Assembly: GCA_910577805.1 (NCBI GenBank)
Contig: CAJTOE010000061.1
Coordinates: 1-13,341, forward strand
Reading direction: 5' to 3'
DNA from: an uncultured Oscillospiraceae bacterium
Lineage (GTDB): Bacteria > Bacillota > Clostridia > Oscillospirales > Oscillospiraceae
Length of the DNA stretch: 13,341 bases
The notes beneath the pieces were generated by a model. That model was not told the DNA's origin. It did not search any database and saw only the letters and a list, made by a program, of their open reading frames with translations. This document shows positions 1-8,084 of this stretch, one piece after another. A program made the translations under genes and the position numbers. Numbering within the stretch: the first letter of the stretch is position 1; each line of letters begins with the position of its first letter.

Positions 1-566
1 CCTACCACACGCACCTCGTCCTTGAACAGCAGGCGCACAGGCTCCACCAGCTCAAATTGCAGGTCCTCCGGCAGGCCGCCTACGTTGTGGTGGGCCTTTA
101 CGCCGTCGCTCTCCAGGATGTCGGGATAGATGGTCCCCTGGGCCAGGAAGGTGATACCCTCCAGCTTCCGGGCCTCCTCCTCGAATACCTTGATGAACTC
201 CCCGCCGATGATCTTCCGCTTGCGCTCCGGCTCGTCCACCCCGGCCAGCAGGTCCAGGAAACGGTCCGTCGCGTCCACATAAATCAGGTTGGCGTCCATC
301 TGATTCCGGAACACCTCAATGACCTGCTCGCTCTCGCCCTTACGCATGAGGCCGTGGTTGACATGGACGCAGACCAGCTGCTTGCCGATGGCCTTGATGA
401 GCAGCGCGGCCACCACCGAGGAGTCCACGCCGCCGGACAGGGCCAGCAGCACCTTCTTGTCTCCCACCTGGGCACGGACCTGCTCCAGCTGCTCCTGAAT
501 AAAAGCCTGGGCCAGCTCAGGGGTATTGATCCGCTGCATATCAGCGGGACGCATATTGTTTTCCAT
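1..566 (-). CDS. guaA: GMP synthase ATP-pyrophosphatase domain protein, amidotransferase domain absent (partial)
   Basis: The encoded protein would adenylate XMP and aminate it to GMP in the cytoplasm, the last step of guanine nucleotide synthesis. About 188 N-terminal residues are visible; the rest runs off the left edge. The PP-loop SGGVDSS lies at residues 44-50, followed by family blocks such as VNHGLMRK, ERKRKIIGGEF, QGTIYPDILES, HHNVGGLPED and LLFKDEVR, all typical of the GuaA synthetase domain. Bacterial GuaA normally begins with a glutamine amidotransferase domain of about 190 residues. Here the PP-loop is only 43 residues from the start. The ATG at 566 is preceded by GGAGG at good spacing and lies 40 nt after the stop of the upstream gene, so the short start looks genuine, as in archaeal two-subunit enzymes. 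It is the last visible gene of the carAB operon. The family call is firm; the split form is read from the start site. Confidence 0.93.
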   Translation of the reverse strand, partial: MENNMRPADMQRINTPELAQAFIQEQLEQVRAQVGDKKVLLALSGGVDSSVVAALLIKAIGKQLVCVHVNHGLMRKGESEQVIEVFRNQMDANLIYVDATDRFLDLLAGVDEPERKRKIIGGEFIKVFEEEARKLEGITFLAQGTIYPDILESDGVKAHHNVGGLPEDLQFELVEPVRLLFKDEVRVV

Positions 567-606
567 AAAAATTCCTCCGTTCGTCAATTCACTTGTGGTG
601 TTCCGT

Positions 607-903
607 TTACGATTTGAAATTCGCAGGCCGGTAGACCGTGAGCCATTCCTCCCCCTGCAAATATTGCAGGCCGGCAATGCCGCCATGATAAACGGTCTGC
701 CCACTCCGGTTGGAGATTTCCCACTTAATGGTGCCATTCTCAAAGTAGAGGTTCATAGACACTTCGCCGGAAATTTCGCCCTCCGGGGTAAAGGGCTTCA
801 GGGTCCAGGATGGGCGGTTTACTTCCTTCCAGACGAAAAACAGAACGATGAAGGTCAGAACAGCGAACAGCAAAAGTGTCGTTTCTTCCCGTTCGTGTTT
901 CAT
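607..903 (-). CDS. Small membrane-anchored protein with Ig-like-type domain
   Basis: A 98-residue protein with no recognised function. Residues 9-25 (LLLFAVLTFIVLFFVWK) form one hydrophobic segment after a short charged N-terminus, so it is probably a signal-anchor with the rest outside the membrane. The outer part (about 45-92) has alternating beta-type residues and a closing QGEEWLTVYRP. This resembles the small bacterial Ig-like domains found in Firmicutes lipoproteins (Big_14-like); that resemblance is recalled, not searched. ATG 903 is preceded by GGAGGTAG and sits 3 nt after the stop of the upstream gene, so it belongs to the carAB-guaA transcript. Its role is unknown. Confidence 0.75.
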   Translation of the reverse strand: MKHEREETTLLLFAVLTFIVLFFVWKEVNRPSWTLKPFTPEGEISGEVSMNLYFENGTIKWEISNRSGQTVYHGGIAGLQYLQGEEWLTVYRPANFKS

Positions 904-906
904 CGT

Positions 907-1257
907 CTACCTCCAGATAAAATCGTCCATCTCTCCGTCCTCAAAGTACAGCAGCTGTTCCGTTTTTTCCTGGTCCCGGACAGGCAGGAATACCGTCAGC
1001 TTCACCGCCCGGTGGGCGCACTGGGGACACCGGTATACGTGCATCCCGCAGGCGTACATCCCCGTGGGGATTTGGGCCTTCTTTTCCACCGGCACCAGAT
1101 TCTTTTTATAGTATGCCGGGTCGTCCTGCTCCCGATACTGCCCCACGCGCTGAGTAGGCAGGGCGTAGAGCTGCTTGCGGACCACGTCCATCTCACTCTG
1201 GCACTGGCTGCACCAGTCGTCGTGCAGGATGGCGCGCATTTTCCGAAACAGGCCCAT
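907..1257 (-). CDS. Hypothetical protein with two CxxC pairs (zinc-ribbon-like)
   Basis: A 116-residue soluble protein not assigned to a named family. CxxC pairs at residues 16-19 (CSQC) and 77-80 (CPQC) are about 60 residues apart, with an extra Cys at 70. This arrangement fits one zinc site formed by two knuckles, which is an inference. No membrane segment or signal peptide is seen. The C-terminus is acidic (YFEDGEMDDFIWR). Its ATG overlaps the upstream stop in a TAATG, with AGAGGT upstream inside the preceding gene, so translation is probably coupled. It sits third in a run of four unknown genes between carB and guaA. Confidence 0.8.
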   Translation of the reverse strand: MGLFRKMRAILHDDWCSQCQSEMDVVRKQLYALPTQRVGQYREQDDPAYYKKNLVPVEKKAQIPTGMYACGMHVYRCPQCAHRAVKLTVFLPVRDQEKTEQLLYFEDGEMDDFIWR

Positions 1258-1841
1258 TACGCGGACCTCTGCTTGGCCTGCTCCAGCACCTCCACCATTA
1301 CGTCGGCCTTGGAGATGCCGGTGAGGATGTAGTCACTGTCCATGCGCCAGCGCTTGTTGGAGGTGAACGTGTCCACCCGAATCTTCACGCCGTCCACCTG
1401 GAACAGGAAGCTGACCCGGCTGCTGCCCCGCAGAAAACCTCCGCCGGCCGCGCCGTCGTCCACCCAGGCCCGCTGGATGCGCTTGGCGGGGAGTACATAG
1501 TGCTCGAAGGGGTTCCAGAAGAACACCAGGCCCAGCTCTCCCCGGTTCAGGTCCACCGTCACCATAGCGCCGCCGCTCTCAAAGGTCTGGTTCCGGCGGA
1601 AGCCGCGCTCGTCCAGCTCACGGGCCATTTTTTTGCAGCTGTTCTTGTAGAGCAGCCGCCCGCCGAAGCACCACCACACAAAGGCCAGCACAGGAGGCGC
1701 CAGGAAGCAGATCACCGCCCCGGTGCCGCCGTCGTGGAAGAAGAAGTAGCCGATTGTAAGGCCCAGGGAAACGAGCATAAGGGGTATAAAAATAGTACAC
1801 AGCAGATAGACAAAGTTGATTTTTTTGATAGGCTTGTCCAT
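1257..1841 (-). CDS. Two-TM hypothetical membrane protein with cytosolic-type C-terminal domain
   Basis: A 194-residue protein of unknown function. Two hydrophobic segments at about 8-35 and 41-60 form an N-terminal hairpin. They are followed by a basic stretch (RLLYKNSCKKMARELDERG), which suggests the remaining 130 residues lie in the cytoplasm. That domain has regular beta-strand spacing (VDLNRGELGLVFF, YVLPAKRIQRAWVDD, VSFLFQVDGVKIRVDTF) and ends in a helix (ISKADVMVEVLEQAK). The layout is reminiscent of bacterial PH-like or YcxB-like membrane proteins, but the match is by eye and weak. It starts 1 nt after the stop of the 220-residue gene and its TAA overlaps the next ATG, so it is tightly embedded in the operon. 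Confidence 0.78.
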   Translation of the reverse strand: MDKPIKKINFVYLLCTIFIPLMLVSLGLTIGYFFFHDGGTGAVICFLAPPVLAFVWWCFGGRLLYKNSCKKMARELDERGFRRNQTFESGGAMVTVDLNRGELGLVFFWNPFEHYVLPAKRIQRAWVDDGAAGGGFLRGSSRVSFLFQVDGVKIRVDTFTSNKRWRMDSDYILTGISKADVMVEVLEQAKQRSA

Positions 1842-1842
1842 A

Positions 1843-2505
1843 TCAATCCCACTCCGATTCTTGTTTCTTTTTTGGGGGGAAGAAATAGGGGAAAATCCCG
1901 AATGTTGCCCCCAGCGCGTGGAAGATGGGGAAGAACAACAGGGTCACCACCAGCTGTACAGTCAAAACCACAGGCTGGCCGTAGTCCTCCTGACTTAGCT
2001 TGCCGCCGCTGCCCATCATGTCCACATAAAAATCGTGGCGGCTCAGAGGCTCCTTGTATTCGATCTGGTGCATGAACGTCTCGTTTTCGCTCAAGTCCTC
2101 AAATACCACCCGGCCCACCGGCAGGGTAGCTTCTCCGGTATAGTAGGAGTCCTCGATCTGGACGCTGTCCAGGTTGTACACGGCGGCTACCAGCTCCCCG
2201 GAGGGGAGGGTGAGGGCCTGCATATACCAGTTTCCATAGTAGCCCGCCCCTCGGTTGCGGTACTCGATGCCGGGGGAGACGACGGTAAACGTATCGTGGC
2301 TCAACAGGTCGTCGATGCTCTGGGCACGGAATACGTCGTCTCCCGCTACGCCGCCGACGTCCCCGGCGGCAACCGTGTGTTCCTCCACATAGCTGTCGTA
2401 GGTGGCGTCCACCGCCAGCTGGGCCAGCTTGGAGGCTCCGGTCCCCACCAGGTAGGCCAGAAGCAGGCAGAGCCAGATATCAAACCGCATTCTTCGGATG
2501 CGCAT
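1843..2505 (-). CDS. Hypothetical two-TM protein with external domain, downstream of carB
   Basis: A 220-residue protein not recognised. A hydrophobic segment at about 9-28 and another at about 179-208 flank a 150-residue hydrophilic region rich in acidic residues and tyrosines. The C-terminus is short and charged (PPKKKQESEWD). The simplest topology is both ends inside and the middle outside. ATG 2505 is preceded by AGGGGG about 9 nt upstream, in the 22-nt gap after carB. A second Met at residue 6 is a possible start but lacks a better ribosome site. It is the first of four unknown genes between carB and guaA. Nothing in the sequence ties it to nucleotide metabolism beyond co-transcription. 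Confidence 0.78.
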   Translation of the reverse strand: MRIRRMRFDIWLCLLLAYLVGTGASKLAQLAVDATYDSYVEEHTVAAGDVGGVAGDDVFRAQSIDDLLSHDTFTVVSPGIEYRNRGAGYYGNWYMQALTLPSGELVAAVYNLDSVQIEDSYYTGEATLPVGRVVFEDLSENETFMHQIEYKEPLSRHDFYVDMMGSGGKLSQEDYGQPVVLTVQLVVTLLFFPIFHALGATFGIFPYFFPPKKKQESEWD

Positions 2506-2527
2506 GACAGAAGTCCCCCTTTTTGGC

Positions 2528-5500
2528 TCAGATAGTGGTGATGTCGATGGGGGTCAAATCCTCGCTGCGGCTCTGCTGGCGGATGGTCAGCAGGGCGCGG
2601 GCGGTGTCGATGGCGGTGACGCACCCCACTCCATGCTCCACGGCGGAGCGGCGGATGCGGAAGCCGTCGGAGTCCTGCTTGCGGCCCTTGGTGGGGGTGT
2701 TGATAATCAGGTCAATGGTCCCGGACGCGATCAGGTCCAGAATGTTGGGGTGGGCCTGGGAGACCCGGTTCACAAGCTGGCAGGAGATGCCCGCCTCCTT
2801 CAGGGCGTCCCGTGTACCGGCGGTGGCGTACAGCTCAATGCCCAGCTCCTCGAAGCCGCGGGCGATGGAGATGATCTCCCGCTTGTCCTCGTCCTTGACG
2901 GTGACGATGATGCGTCCGCCCCGCTTAGGCGCCCGCAGGCCGGAGCCCTTAAAGGCCTTCAGGAGCGCCTGGGGGAAGGTCTCCGCCAGACCCAGCACCT
3001 CGCCGGTGGATTTCATCTCCGGGCCCAGGCCAATGTCCACGTCCGTCAGCTTTTCAAAGGAGAACACCGGAGCTTTTACCGCAAAATAGTCCGCCTCCTG
3101 GTAAATGCCCGTGCCGTACTCCATATCCTTGAGCTTTTCGCCCAGCATCACCCGCGTAGCCAGGTCGATGATGGGCACGCCGGTGACCTTGGAGATATAG
3201 GGGATGGTCCGGGAGGAGCGGGGATTGACCTCGATGACGTAGATATCATCGTTATAAAGGATATACTGGGCGTTGATCAGGCCGATGACCCCCAGGCTCT
3301 GGGCCATGTTCCGGGTGTGCTTCAAAATCAGCTCCCGGTGCTTGTCCTCCAGGTGAAGGGGCGGGTACACCGCCACGGAGTCGCCGGAGTGGACCCCGGC
3401 CCGCTCCACATGCTCCATGATGCCGGGGATCAAAATATCCTCCCCGTCGAATACGCCGTCCACCTCCAGCTCCCGGCCCATGAGATACTTGTCCACCAAA
3501 ATGGGGTGCTCCTGCACCGTCATGTTGATGATCTTCATAAATTCCTCGATGTTCCGGTCGGTGTAGGCGATCTCCATGCCCTGGCCGCCCAGCACGTAGG
3601 AGGGCCGCACCAGCACGGGATAGCCCAGCTCGTGGGCGGCGGCAAGGGCCTCCTCGGTGGTGAAGATGGTCCGGCCCTTGGCACGGGGGATGCCGCACTG
3701 CTGCAAAATCTCGTCGAAGCGCTCCCGGTCCTCGGCGGCGTCCACGCCGTCGGAGGAGGTGCCCAGGATGCGCACGCCCATATCGGTCAGGGCCTTGGCC
3801 AGCTTGATGGCGGTCTGTCCGCCGAACTGGACCACCGCCCCCCAGGGCTTCTCCAGCTCCACAATGGACTGCACGTCCTCAGCGGTAAGAGGCTCAAAGT
3901 AGAGCTTGTCCGCCACGTCGAAGTCGGTGGAGACCGTTTCGGGGTTGTTGTTGACAATGATCGTCTCACAGCCCAGCTTTTTCAGGGCCCAGACCGAGTG
4001 GACGGAGCAGTAGTCAAATTCGATGCCCTGGCCGATGCGGATGGGGCCGGAGCCAAGCACCAGCACCTTCTTTTTGCCGGAGCCGGTGTCCACCGCCTCG
4101 TTCTCTCCGTCGTAGCTGGAGTAGTAATAGGGCGTTTCCGCGTCGAACTCGGCGGCGCAGGTGTCCACCATCTTGTAGGCGGGGTACAGGCCGTATTTCT
4201 CCCGCAGCGACTTCACCTCGCTCTGCTGCATGTGGCACAGCGCCCCGATGTAGCTGTCGGCGAAGCACATCTCCTTGGCCCGCTTGAGGGTATCCGCGTC
4301 GGGTACGCCCCGGCAGGATTTTAATTCCTCCTCCATGTCGATGATGCGCTTGAAGCCGTCCAGGAACCAAATGTCCATTTTGGTGATGGAGTAGATTTTC
4401 TGGGGAGAGAAGCCTCGGCGTAAGGCCTCCGCCACTACGAACAGCCGCTCGTCCGTGACCTGCACCAGCAGCTCCTCGATCTCGTCGGTGTATAACTCCT
4501 CCAGCTTGTCCAGCTTCAAGGCCCGGACGTTCAGCTCCAGAGAGCGGATGGCCTTCATCACCGCGCCCTCGAAGGAGTTGGCGATGGCCATCACCTCGCC
4601 GGTGGCCTTCATCTGCGTGCCCAGGGTCCGGCTGGCGGTGGTGAACTTGTCGAAGGGCAGGCGGGGGATTTTCAGCACGCAGTAGTCAATCGTCGGCTCG
4701 AAGCAGGCGGTGGTTTTGCCGGTGACGGCGTTGGGAATCTCGTCCAGGGTGTAGCCCAGCGCGACCTTGGCGGCAACCTTGGCGATGGGGTAGCCGGTGG
4801 CCTTGGAGGCCAGAGCGGAGGAGCGGGACACACGGGGGTTGACCTCGATGACCGCGTACTCGAAGCTGTTGGGGTCCAGGGCGAACTGGCAGTTGCAGCC
4901 GCCCTCAATCTCCAGAGCGGAGATGATGTCCAGAGCGGCGGAGCGCAGCATCTGGAACTCCTTATTTGCCAGGGTCTGGGTGGGGGCCACCACGATGGAG
5001 TCGCCGGTGTGAACGCCTACGGGGTCGATGTTCTCCATGGAACAGACCGTAATTACGTTTCCGGCGGAGTCCCGCATGACCTCGAACTCGATCTCCTTCC
5101 AGCCGGCAATGCACCGCTCGATCAGCACCTGGCCCACCCGGCTGAGGTTCATTCCGCGGTCGGCGATCTCCTCCAGGGAGCGCTGGTCGTAGGCGATGCC
5201 GCCGCCGGTGCCGCCCAGGGTGTAGGCCGGGCGGACGATGACCGGATAGCCGATTTCTCCCGCAAATTGCACCGCGTCCGGCACGCTCTCCACCACCTTG
5301 GAGACCACGCAGGGCTGCTGGATGGACTCCATGCAGTCCTTGAAGCCCTGGCGGTCCTCCGCCTTGCGGATGGATTCGGGGCTGGTGCCCAGCAGCTTCA
5401 CGCCGTATTTTTCCAGCGTGCCGTCCTCATGGAGGGCCATCGCCAGATTCAGGCCGGTCTGTCCCCCCAGGGTGGGCAGGATGGAATCGGGGCGCTCCTT

Positions 5501-5737
5501 TTCGATGATCTGGGTGACGGAGTAGATGTTCAGCGGTTCGATATACACGTGGTCCGCGATGTCCTTGTCCGTCATGATGGTGGCGGGGTTGGAGTTGACC
5601 AGGACAACCTCCAGGCCCTCCTCTTTCAGGGCACGGCAGGCCTGGGTGCCGGCGTAGTCGAACTCCGCCGCCTGGCCGATGACGATGGGTCCGGAGCCCA
5701 GCACCAGGACCTTATGAATGTTTGGATTTTTGGGCAT
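2528..5737 (-). CDS. carB: Carbamoyl-phosphate synthase large subunit
   Basis: This is the synthetase subunit that makes carbamoyl phosphate from bicarbonate, two ATP and ammonia tunnelled from CarA, feeding pyrimidine and arginine synthesis. Its 1069 residues match the usual length of about 1070. The duplicated architecture is clear: a first ATP-grasp half opening with KVLVLGSGPIVIGQAAEFDY (residues 9-28), a linker or oligomerisation region at about 400-550, a second half opening with KVLVLGSGPIRIGQGIEFDY near residue 558, and a C-terminal MGS-like regulatory domain from about 936 (GGRIIVTVKDEDKREI to the end, with NTPTKGRKQDSDGFRIRRSA). The start is set by GGGAGGTG upstream and a TAATG overlap with carA, which favours coupled equimolar synthesis. 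No frameshift or lost motif is seen. Confidence 0.98.
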   Translation of the reverse strand: MPKNPNIHKVLVLGSGPIVIGQAAEFDYAGTQACRALKEEGLEVVLVNSNPATIMTDKDIADHVYIEPLNIYSVTQIIEKERPDSILPTLGGQTGLNLAMALHEDGTLEKYGVKLLGTSPESIRKAEDRQGFKDCMESIQQPCVVSKVVESVPDAVQFAGEIGYPVIVRPAYTLGGTGGGIAYDQRSLEEIADRGMNLSRVGQVLIERCIAGWKEIEFEVMRDSAGNVITVCSMENIDPVGVHTGDSIVVAPTQTLANKEFQMLRSAALDIISALEIEGGCNCQFALDPNSFEYAVIEVNPRVSRSSALASKATGYPIAKVAAKVALGYTLDEIPNAVTGKTTACFEPTIDYCVLKIPRLPFDKFTTASRTLGTQMKATGEVMAIANSFEGAVMKAIRSLELNVRALKLDKLEELYTDEIEELLVQVTDERLFVVAEALRRGFSPQKIYSITKMDIWFLDGFKRIIDMEEELKSCRGVPDADTLKRAKEMCFADSYIGALCHMQQSEVKSLREKYGLYPAYKMVDTCAAEFDAETPYYYSSYDGENEAVDTGSGKKKVLVLGSGPIRIGQGIEFDYCSVHSVWALKKLGCETIIVNNNPETVSTDFDVADKLYFEPLTAEDVQSIVELEKPWGAVVQFGGQTAIKLAKALTDMGVRILGTSSDGVDAAEDRERFDEILQQCGIPRAKGRTIFTTEEALAAAHELGYPVLVRPSYVLGGQGMEIAYTDRNIEEFMKIINMTVQEHPILVDKYLMGRELEVDGVFDGEDILIPGIMEHVERAGVHSGDSVAVYPPLHLEDKHRELILKHTRNMAQSLGVIGLINAQYILYNDDIYVIEVNPRSSRTIPYISKVTGVPIIDLATRVMLGEKLKDMEYGTGIYQEADYFAVKAPVFSFEKLTDVDIGLGPEMKSTGEVLGLAETFPQALLKAFKGSGLRAPKRGGRIIVTVKDEDKREIISIARGFEELGIELYATAGTRDALKEAGISCQLVNRVSQAHPNILDLIASGTIDLIINTPTKGRKQDSDGFRIRRSAVEHGVGCVTAIDTARALLTIRQQSRSEDLTPIDITTI

Positions 5738-6822
5738 TAGCGCGCACCTCCCATGGAATCAATAAAGCGGTTGAACAGGTACTCGGTGTCCTTGGGGCCG
5801 GCGTTGGCCTCCGGGTGGAACTGGGTGGTGAAGCAGTTGGGCCGCTTGTAGCGTAAGCCCTCCACCGTCTTGTCGTTGACGTTGTAGTGACTGATCTCGG
5901 CGACGTCGGGGTCCACACTGTCCGCCAGGACCATGTAGCCGTGGTTCTGGCTGGTGATGAACACCTTGTTTTTCTCGATGTCCCGGACCGGGTGGTTGCC
6001 GCCCCGGTGGCCGTAGTCCAGCCGGCCGGTCCTGGCCCCGGTGGCCAGGGCCAGGAGCTGGTGCCCCAGGCACACGCCGAACAGAGGGATGGTGCTGTCG
6101 TAGAGCTTTTTCAGCTCGGCAATGATCTGGGTGTTTTCCGCCGGGTCGCCGGGGCCGTTGGAGAGCATCACGCCGTCATAGCCGCCGGACAAAATCTGCT
6201 CCGCCGGAGTGGAGGCGGGCAGGGCCGTGACCTTACAGCCCCGGCGAACCAGGCAGTTGATCATGTTCTGCTTCACGCCGTAGTCCAGCATGGCCACATG
6301 GAACCGCTCCTCCCCCTGGGCGGGGAAGACCTCCGGCTCCTTCCGGGTGACCCGCTCCACGGTGCCGGTGACCTGGTATTTTTGCAGGCGGTCCAGGACC
6401 TCCGCTACATTAAAATGCTCCGCACAGGTCAGCAATCCATTCATGCTGCCCTGACTGCGGAGTATTTTGGTCAGTGCGCGGGTATCCACGTCCTGTATTC
6501 CGGTGATGTCGTGTTCCTTCAGATAGTCGTTCAAGGTGCCCTCGCAGCGGAAGTTGCTGCCGCGGGGGGACAGGTGCCGCACCACAAAGGCCTCCACCCA
6601 GGGGCGGGAGGACTCGTTGTCCTCGTGGTTGACGCCGTAGTTGCCGATCAGGGGGTAGGACATAACTACGCCCTGACCGGCATAGGAGGGATCGGTCAGG
6701 ATTTCCTGATAGCCGGTCATAGACGTGTTGAACACCATCTCGCAGATGCGCTCTGAGGTGCCGCCGATGCTGGTTCCGGAGAACACGCTGCCGTTGGCCA
6801 GGATTAATGTCGCTTTCATCAT
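5737..6822 (-). CDS. carA: Carbamoyl-phosphate synthase small (glutaminase) subunit
   Basis: It hydrolyses glutamine and passes ammonia to CarB. The 361 residues contain the CarA-specific N-terminal domain (about 1-150) and a class I amidotransferase domain (about 175-355). The nucleophile Cys251 lies in GVCLGHQLLALA, and the catalytic His336 and Glu338 lie in QFHPEANAGP. SNGPGDP (221-227), HRGGNHP and SQNHGY are also intact. The start is either ATG 6822 or the adjacent ATG 6819. The ribosome site is weak (a GGAAGG about 14 nt upstream, or GGAAC close to the start), unlike the strong sites elsewhere in the operon. It is the first gene of the carAB-guaA block, with its own putative promoter 40-70 nt upstream. 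Confidence 0.98.
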   Translation of the reverse strand: MMKATLILANGSVFSGTSIGGTSERICEMVFNTSMTGYQEILTDPSYAGQGVVMSYPLIGNYGVNHEDNESSRPWVEAFVVRHLSPRGSNFRCEGTLNDYLKEHDITGIQDVDTRALTKILRSQGSMNGLLTCAEHFNVAEVLDRLQKYQVTGTVERVTRKEPEVFPAQGEERFHVAMLDYGVKQNMINCLVRRGCKVTALPASTPAEQILSGGYDGVMLSNGPGDPAENTQIIAELKKLYDSTIPLFGVCLGHQLLALATGARTGRLDYGHRGGNHPVRDIEKNKVFITSQNHGYMVLADSVDPDVAEISHYNVNDKTVEGLRYKRPNCFTTQFHPEANAGPKDTEYLFNRFIDSMGGAR

Positions 6823-6854
6823 ACGTTCCGCACTCGCCTTCCATTATAAACTGT

Positions 6855-6880
6855 ATTCACGATATTTTATCGAAAATTCA
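6855..6880. promoter_or_regulatory. Possible ArgR half-sites overlapping the carA promoter
   Basis: Two ATTCA half-sites occur at 6855-6859 and 6876-6880, spaced 21 bp in the same orientation. Tandem ARG boxes in other bacteria have the same centre spacing. The partner TGAAT halves are poor, so these are not full palindromic boxes. The position, flanking the -10 box, would suit arginine repression of carAB. Tentative. Confidence 0.2.
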
Positions 6881-6892
6881 GACATAATGCAA
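6864..6892 (-). promoter_or_regulatory. Putative carA promoter
   Basis: On the minus strand, TTGCAT (6892-6887) and TAAAAT (6869-6864) are separated by exactly 17 nt. The -10 box matches consensus at 5 of 6 positions and the -35 box only in TTG. Transcription would start near 6857, giving a leader of about 35 nt, too short for a pyrimidine attenuator. It lies in the 130-nt gap between the DHHW gene and carA. Confidence 0.5.
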
Positions 6893-6952
6893 GTACCGGC
6901 CCGCAGAAATTTTGCGGCTTGAGGGGTCCTATTTATACAATTTTCACATCTC

Positions 6953-8071
6953 TTACATTCCAAGCAGGAACAGGTCCTGGCTGGAGACAAAGTTGGAGAT
7001 GGAGTACAGCGCGGCGGCACAGTCGATGCCGTTTTGCTGCACATAGTTTTTCAGGCTGTTTTTGTTGTAGCGCAAATCAAACAGGTGGATTTCGGAGAAA
7101 TTCTGGGTCAGGAAGGGGGCAAGGCTGTCGGAGTAGGAGTCCCGCACCAGCAGGAGCTTCGGCGCATCGGTATTCTGGGTCTTGATGACGCACAGAGGCT
7201 GATTGCCCCCCAGAAAGTAAGAATATTTGTCCTTTTTCGCCAGATTTTCTTCCACATACAGACTGCCCTGCTCCGGCTTGCCGGTGAAGTAGGAGATCAC
7301 CTCCAGGCCGTCGTCCGGCACGTAGGTCTGGATGGAGTCCGGCTTGAGCCAGCGCACCCCGGAGCTGGAAAAGCTGGTGCCGTTAAAATCCTCGGTCACG
7401 GTCACGGGGGTCAGGTTTTCCAGAGAAACCGGCTCCAGGCCCATGGACTCCATCAGGGACGCATAGCCGTAGTAGGCCCCCAGGCTGGTCCAGTGGTGGT
7501 CGGTCCGGTAGTACAGGTCCTGGTCCCGGTGCTGATTGAGGGCGTCGTATAAATTTACAGTCCGGCAGCTCAATTTTGCATAAAAATCCGCAATGACCGC
7601 CTGCTCGTCCGCCGTAGGCGCGCCCTTGGGCAGACGGTCCGCCCAGATGGCGGCGGAGGAGGGAATGAGGCCGAAATACACAGGAATATCCAGATTTTCC
7701 GCAAAAGCATTCACATAGCCCGCCGCCTGCTCCAGCTTTTCCGGATCCGGGTCGGGCAGACGGTTGAGCAGGGTCTCGTGCTTGCCGAAATAGATGCTGT
7801 TGTTCTCCTGCTTGCCGCTCAGACGCTCACACCAGGCCTGGAGCGCGACCCATGTGTCCCGGCCCGCGATGTGGTCGGCGGTGTAGTCCTCGAAATTCTC
7901 CATCAGCTTGCCGGAGGAAATCTCCTCGACGGTGATTTTCGGGAATTTTTTCAGATACCGGTTTTCCAGCTCGGAGAATTCTTGTTTGGGCAGAAAGATG
8001 CTGATGGCGCACATCCCGCCGATGAACGCGCAGAACAGGGCGGTCAGAAATACGCTGAATCGTTTCGTCAT
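6953..8071 (-). CDS. DHHW-family (AlgJ/AlgX-like) surface polysaccharide acylation protein
   Basis: A 372-residue exported or membrane-anchored protein: a basic N-terminus and a hydrophobic segment at about 5-27, then an extracellular domain. The family signature is RTDHHWTSLGAYYGY, with DHHW at 191-194. A later DSYSDS block (311-316) carries a candidate serine. In AlgX/AlgJ-type SGNH-like proteins the Asp/His motif likewise precedes the serine and acts in O-acetylation of exopolysaccharide outside the membrane. The start at 8071 is chosen because AGGAGGTGG lies 8 nt upstream and overlaps the MBOAT stop; the longer reading frame back to 8317 only shadows the MBOAT gene. It is directly downstream of, and probably coupled to, the MBOAT acyltransferase that would supply acyl groups across the membrane. 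The polymer substrate is not visible. Confidence 0.88.
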   Translation of the reverse strand: MTKRFSVFLTALFCAFIGGMCAISIFLPKQEFSELENRYLKKFPKITVEEISSGKLMENFEDYTADHIAGRDTWVALQAWCERLSGKQENNSIYFGKHETLLNRLPDPDPEKLEQAAGYVNAFAENLDIPVYFGLIPSSAAIWADRLPKGAPTADEQAVIADFYAKLSCRTVNLYDALNQHRDQDLYYRTDHHWTSLGAYYGYASLMESMGLEPVSLENLTPVTVTEDFNGTSFSSSGVRWLKPDSIQTYVPDDGLEVISYFTGKPEQGSLYVEENLAKKDKYSYFLGGNQPLCVIKTQNTDAPKLLLVRDSYSDSLAPFLTQNFSEIHLFDLRYNKNSLKNYVQQNGIDCAAALYSISNFVSSQDLFLLGM

Positions 8072-8084
8072 GCAAGTCCACCTC

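Noticed and set aside
2498..4324. 608-residue plus-strand open frame antisense to carB
   Set aside because: It lies wholly opposite well-conserved carB except for its first 30 nt. Its composition (runs of Gly, Val, His, Leu) is typical of the shadow frame of GC-rich genes.
5737..6857. PyrR-type attenuator or riboswitch before carA
   Set aside because: The predicted leader is about 35 nt and holds no terminator hairpin or PyrR-like loop.
6901..6917. CCGCA/TGCGG hairpin between the DHHW gene and carA as a terminator
   Set aside because: The stem is only 5 bp and is not followed by a U-run on the minus strand; the sequence after it leads into the putative carA -35 box.
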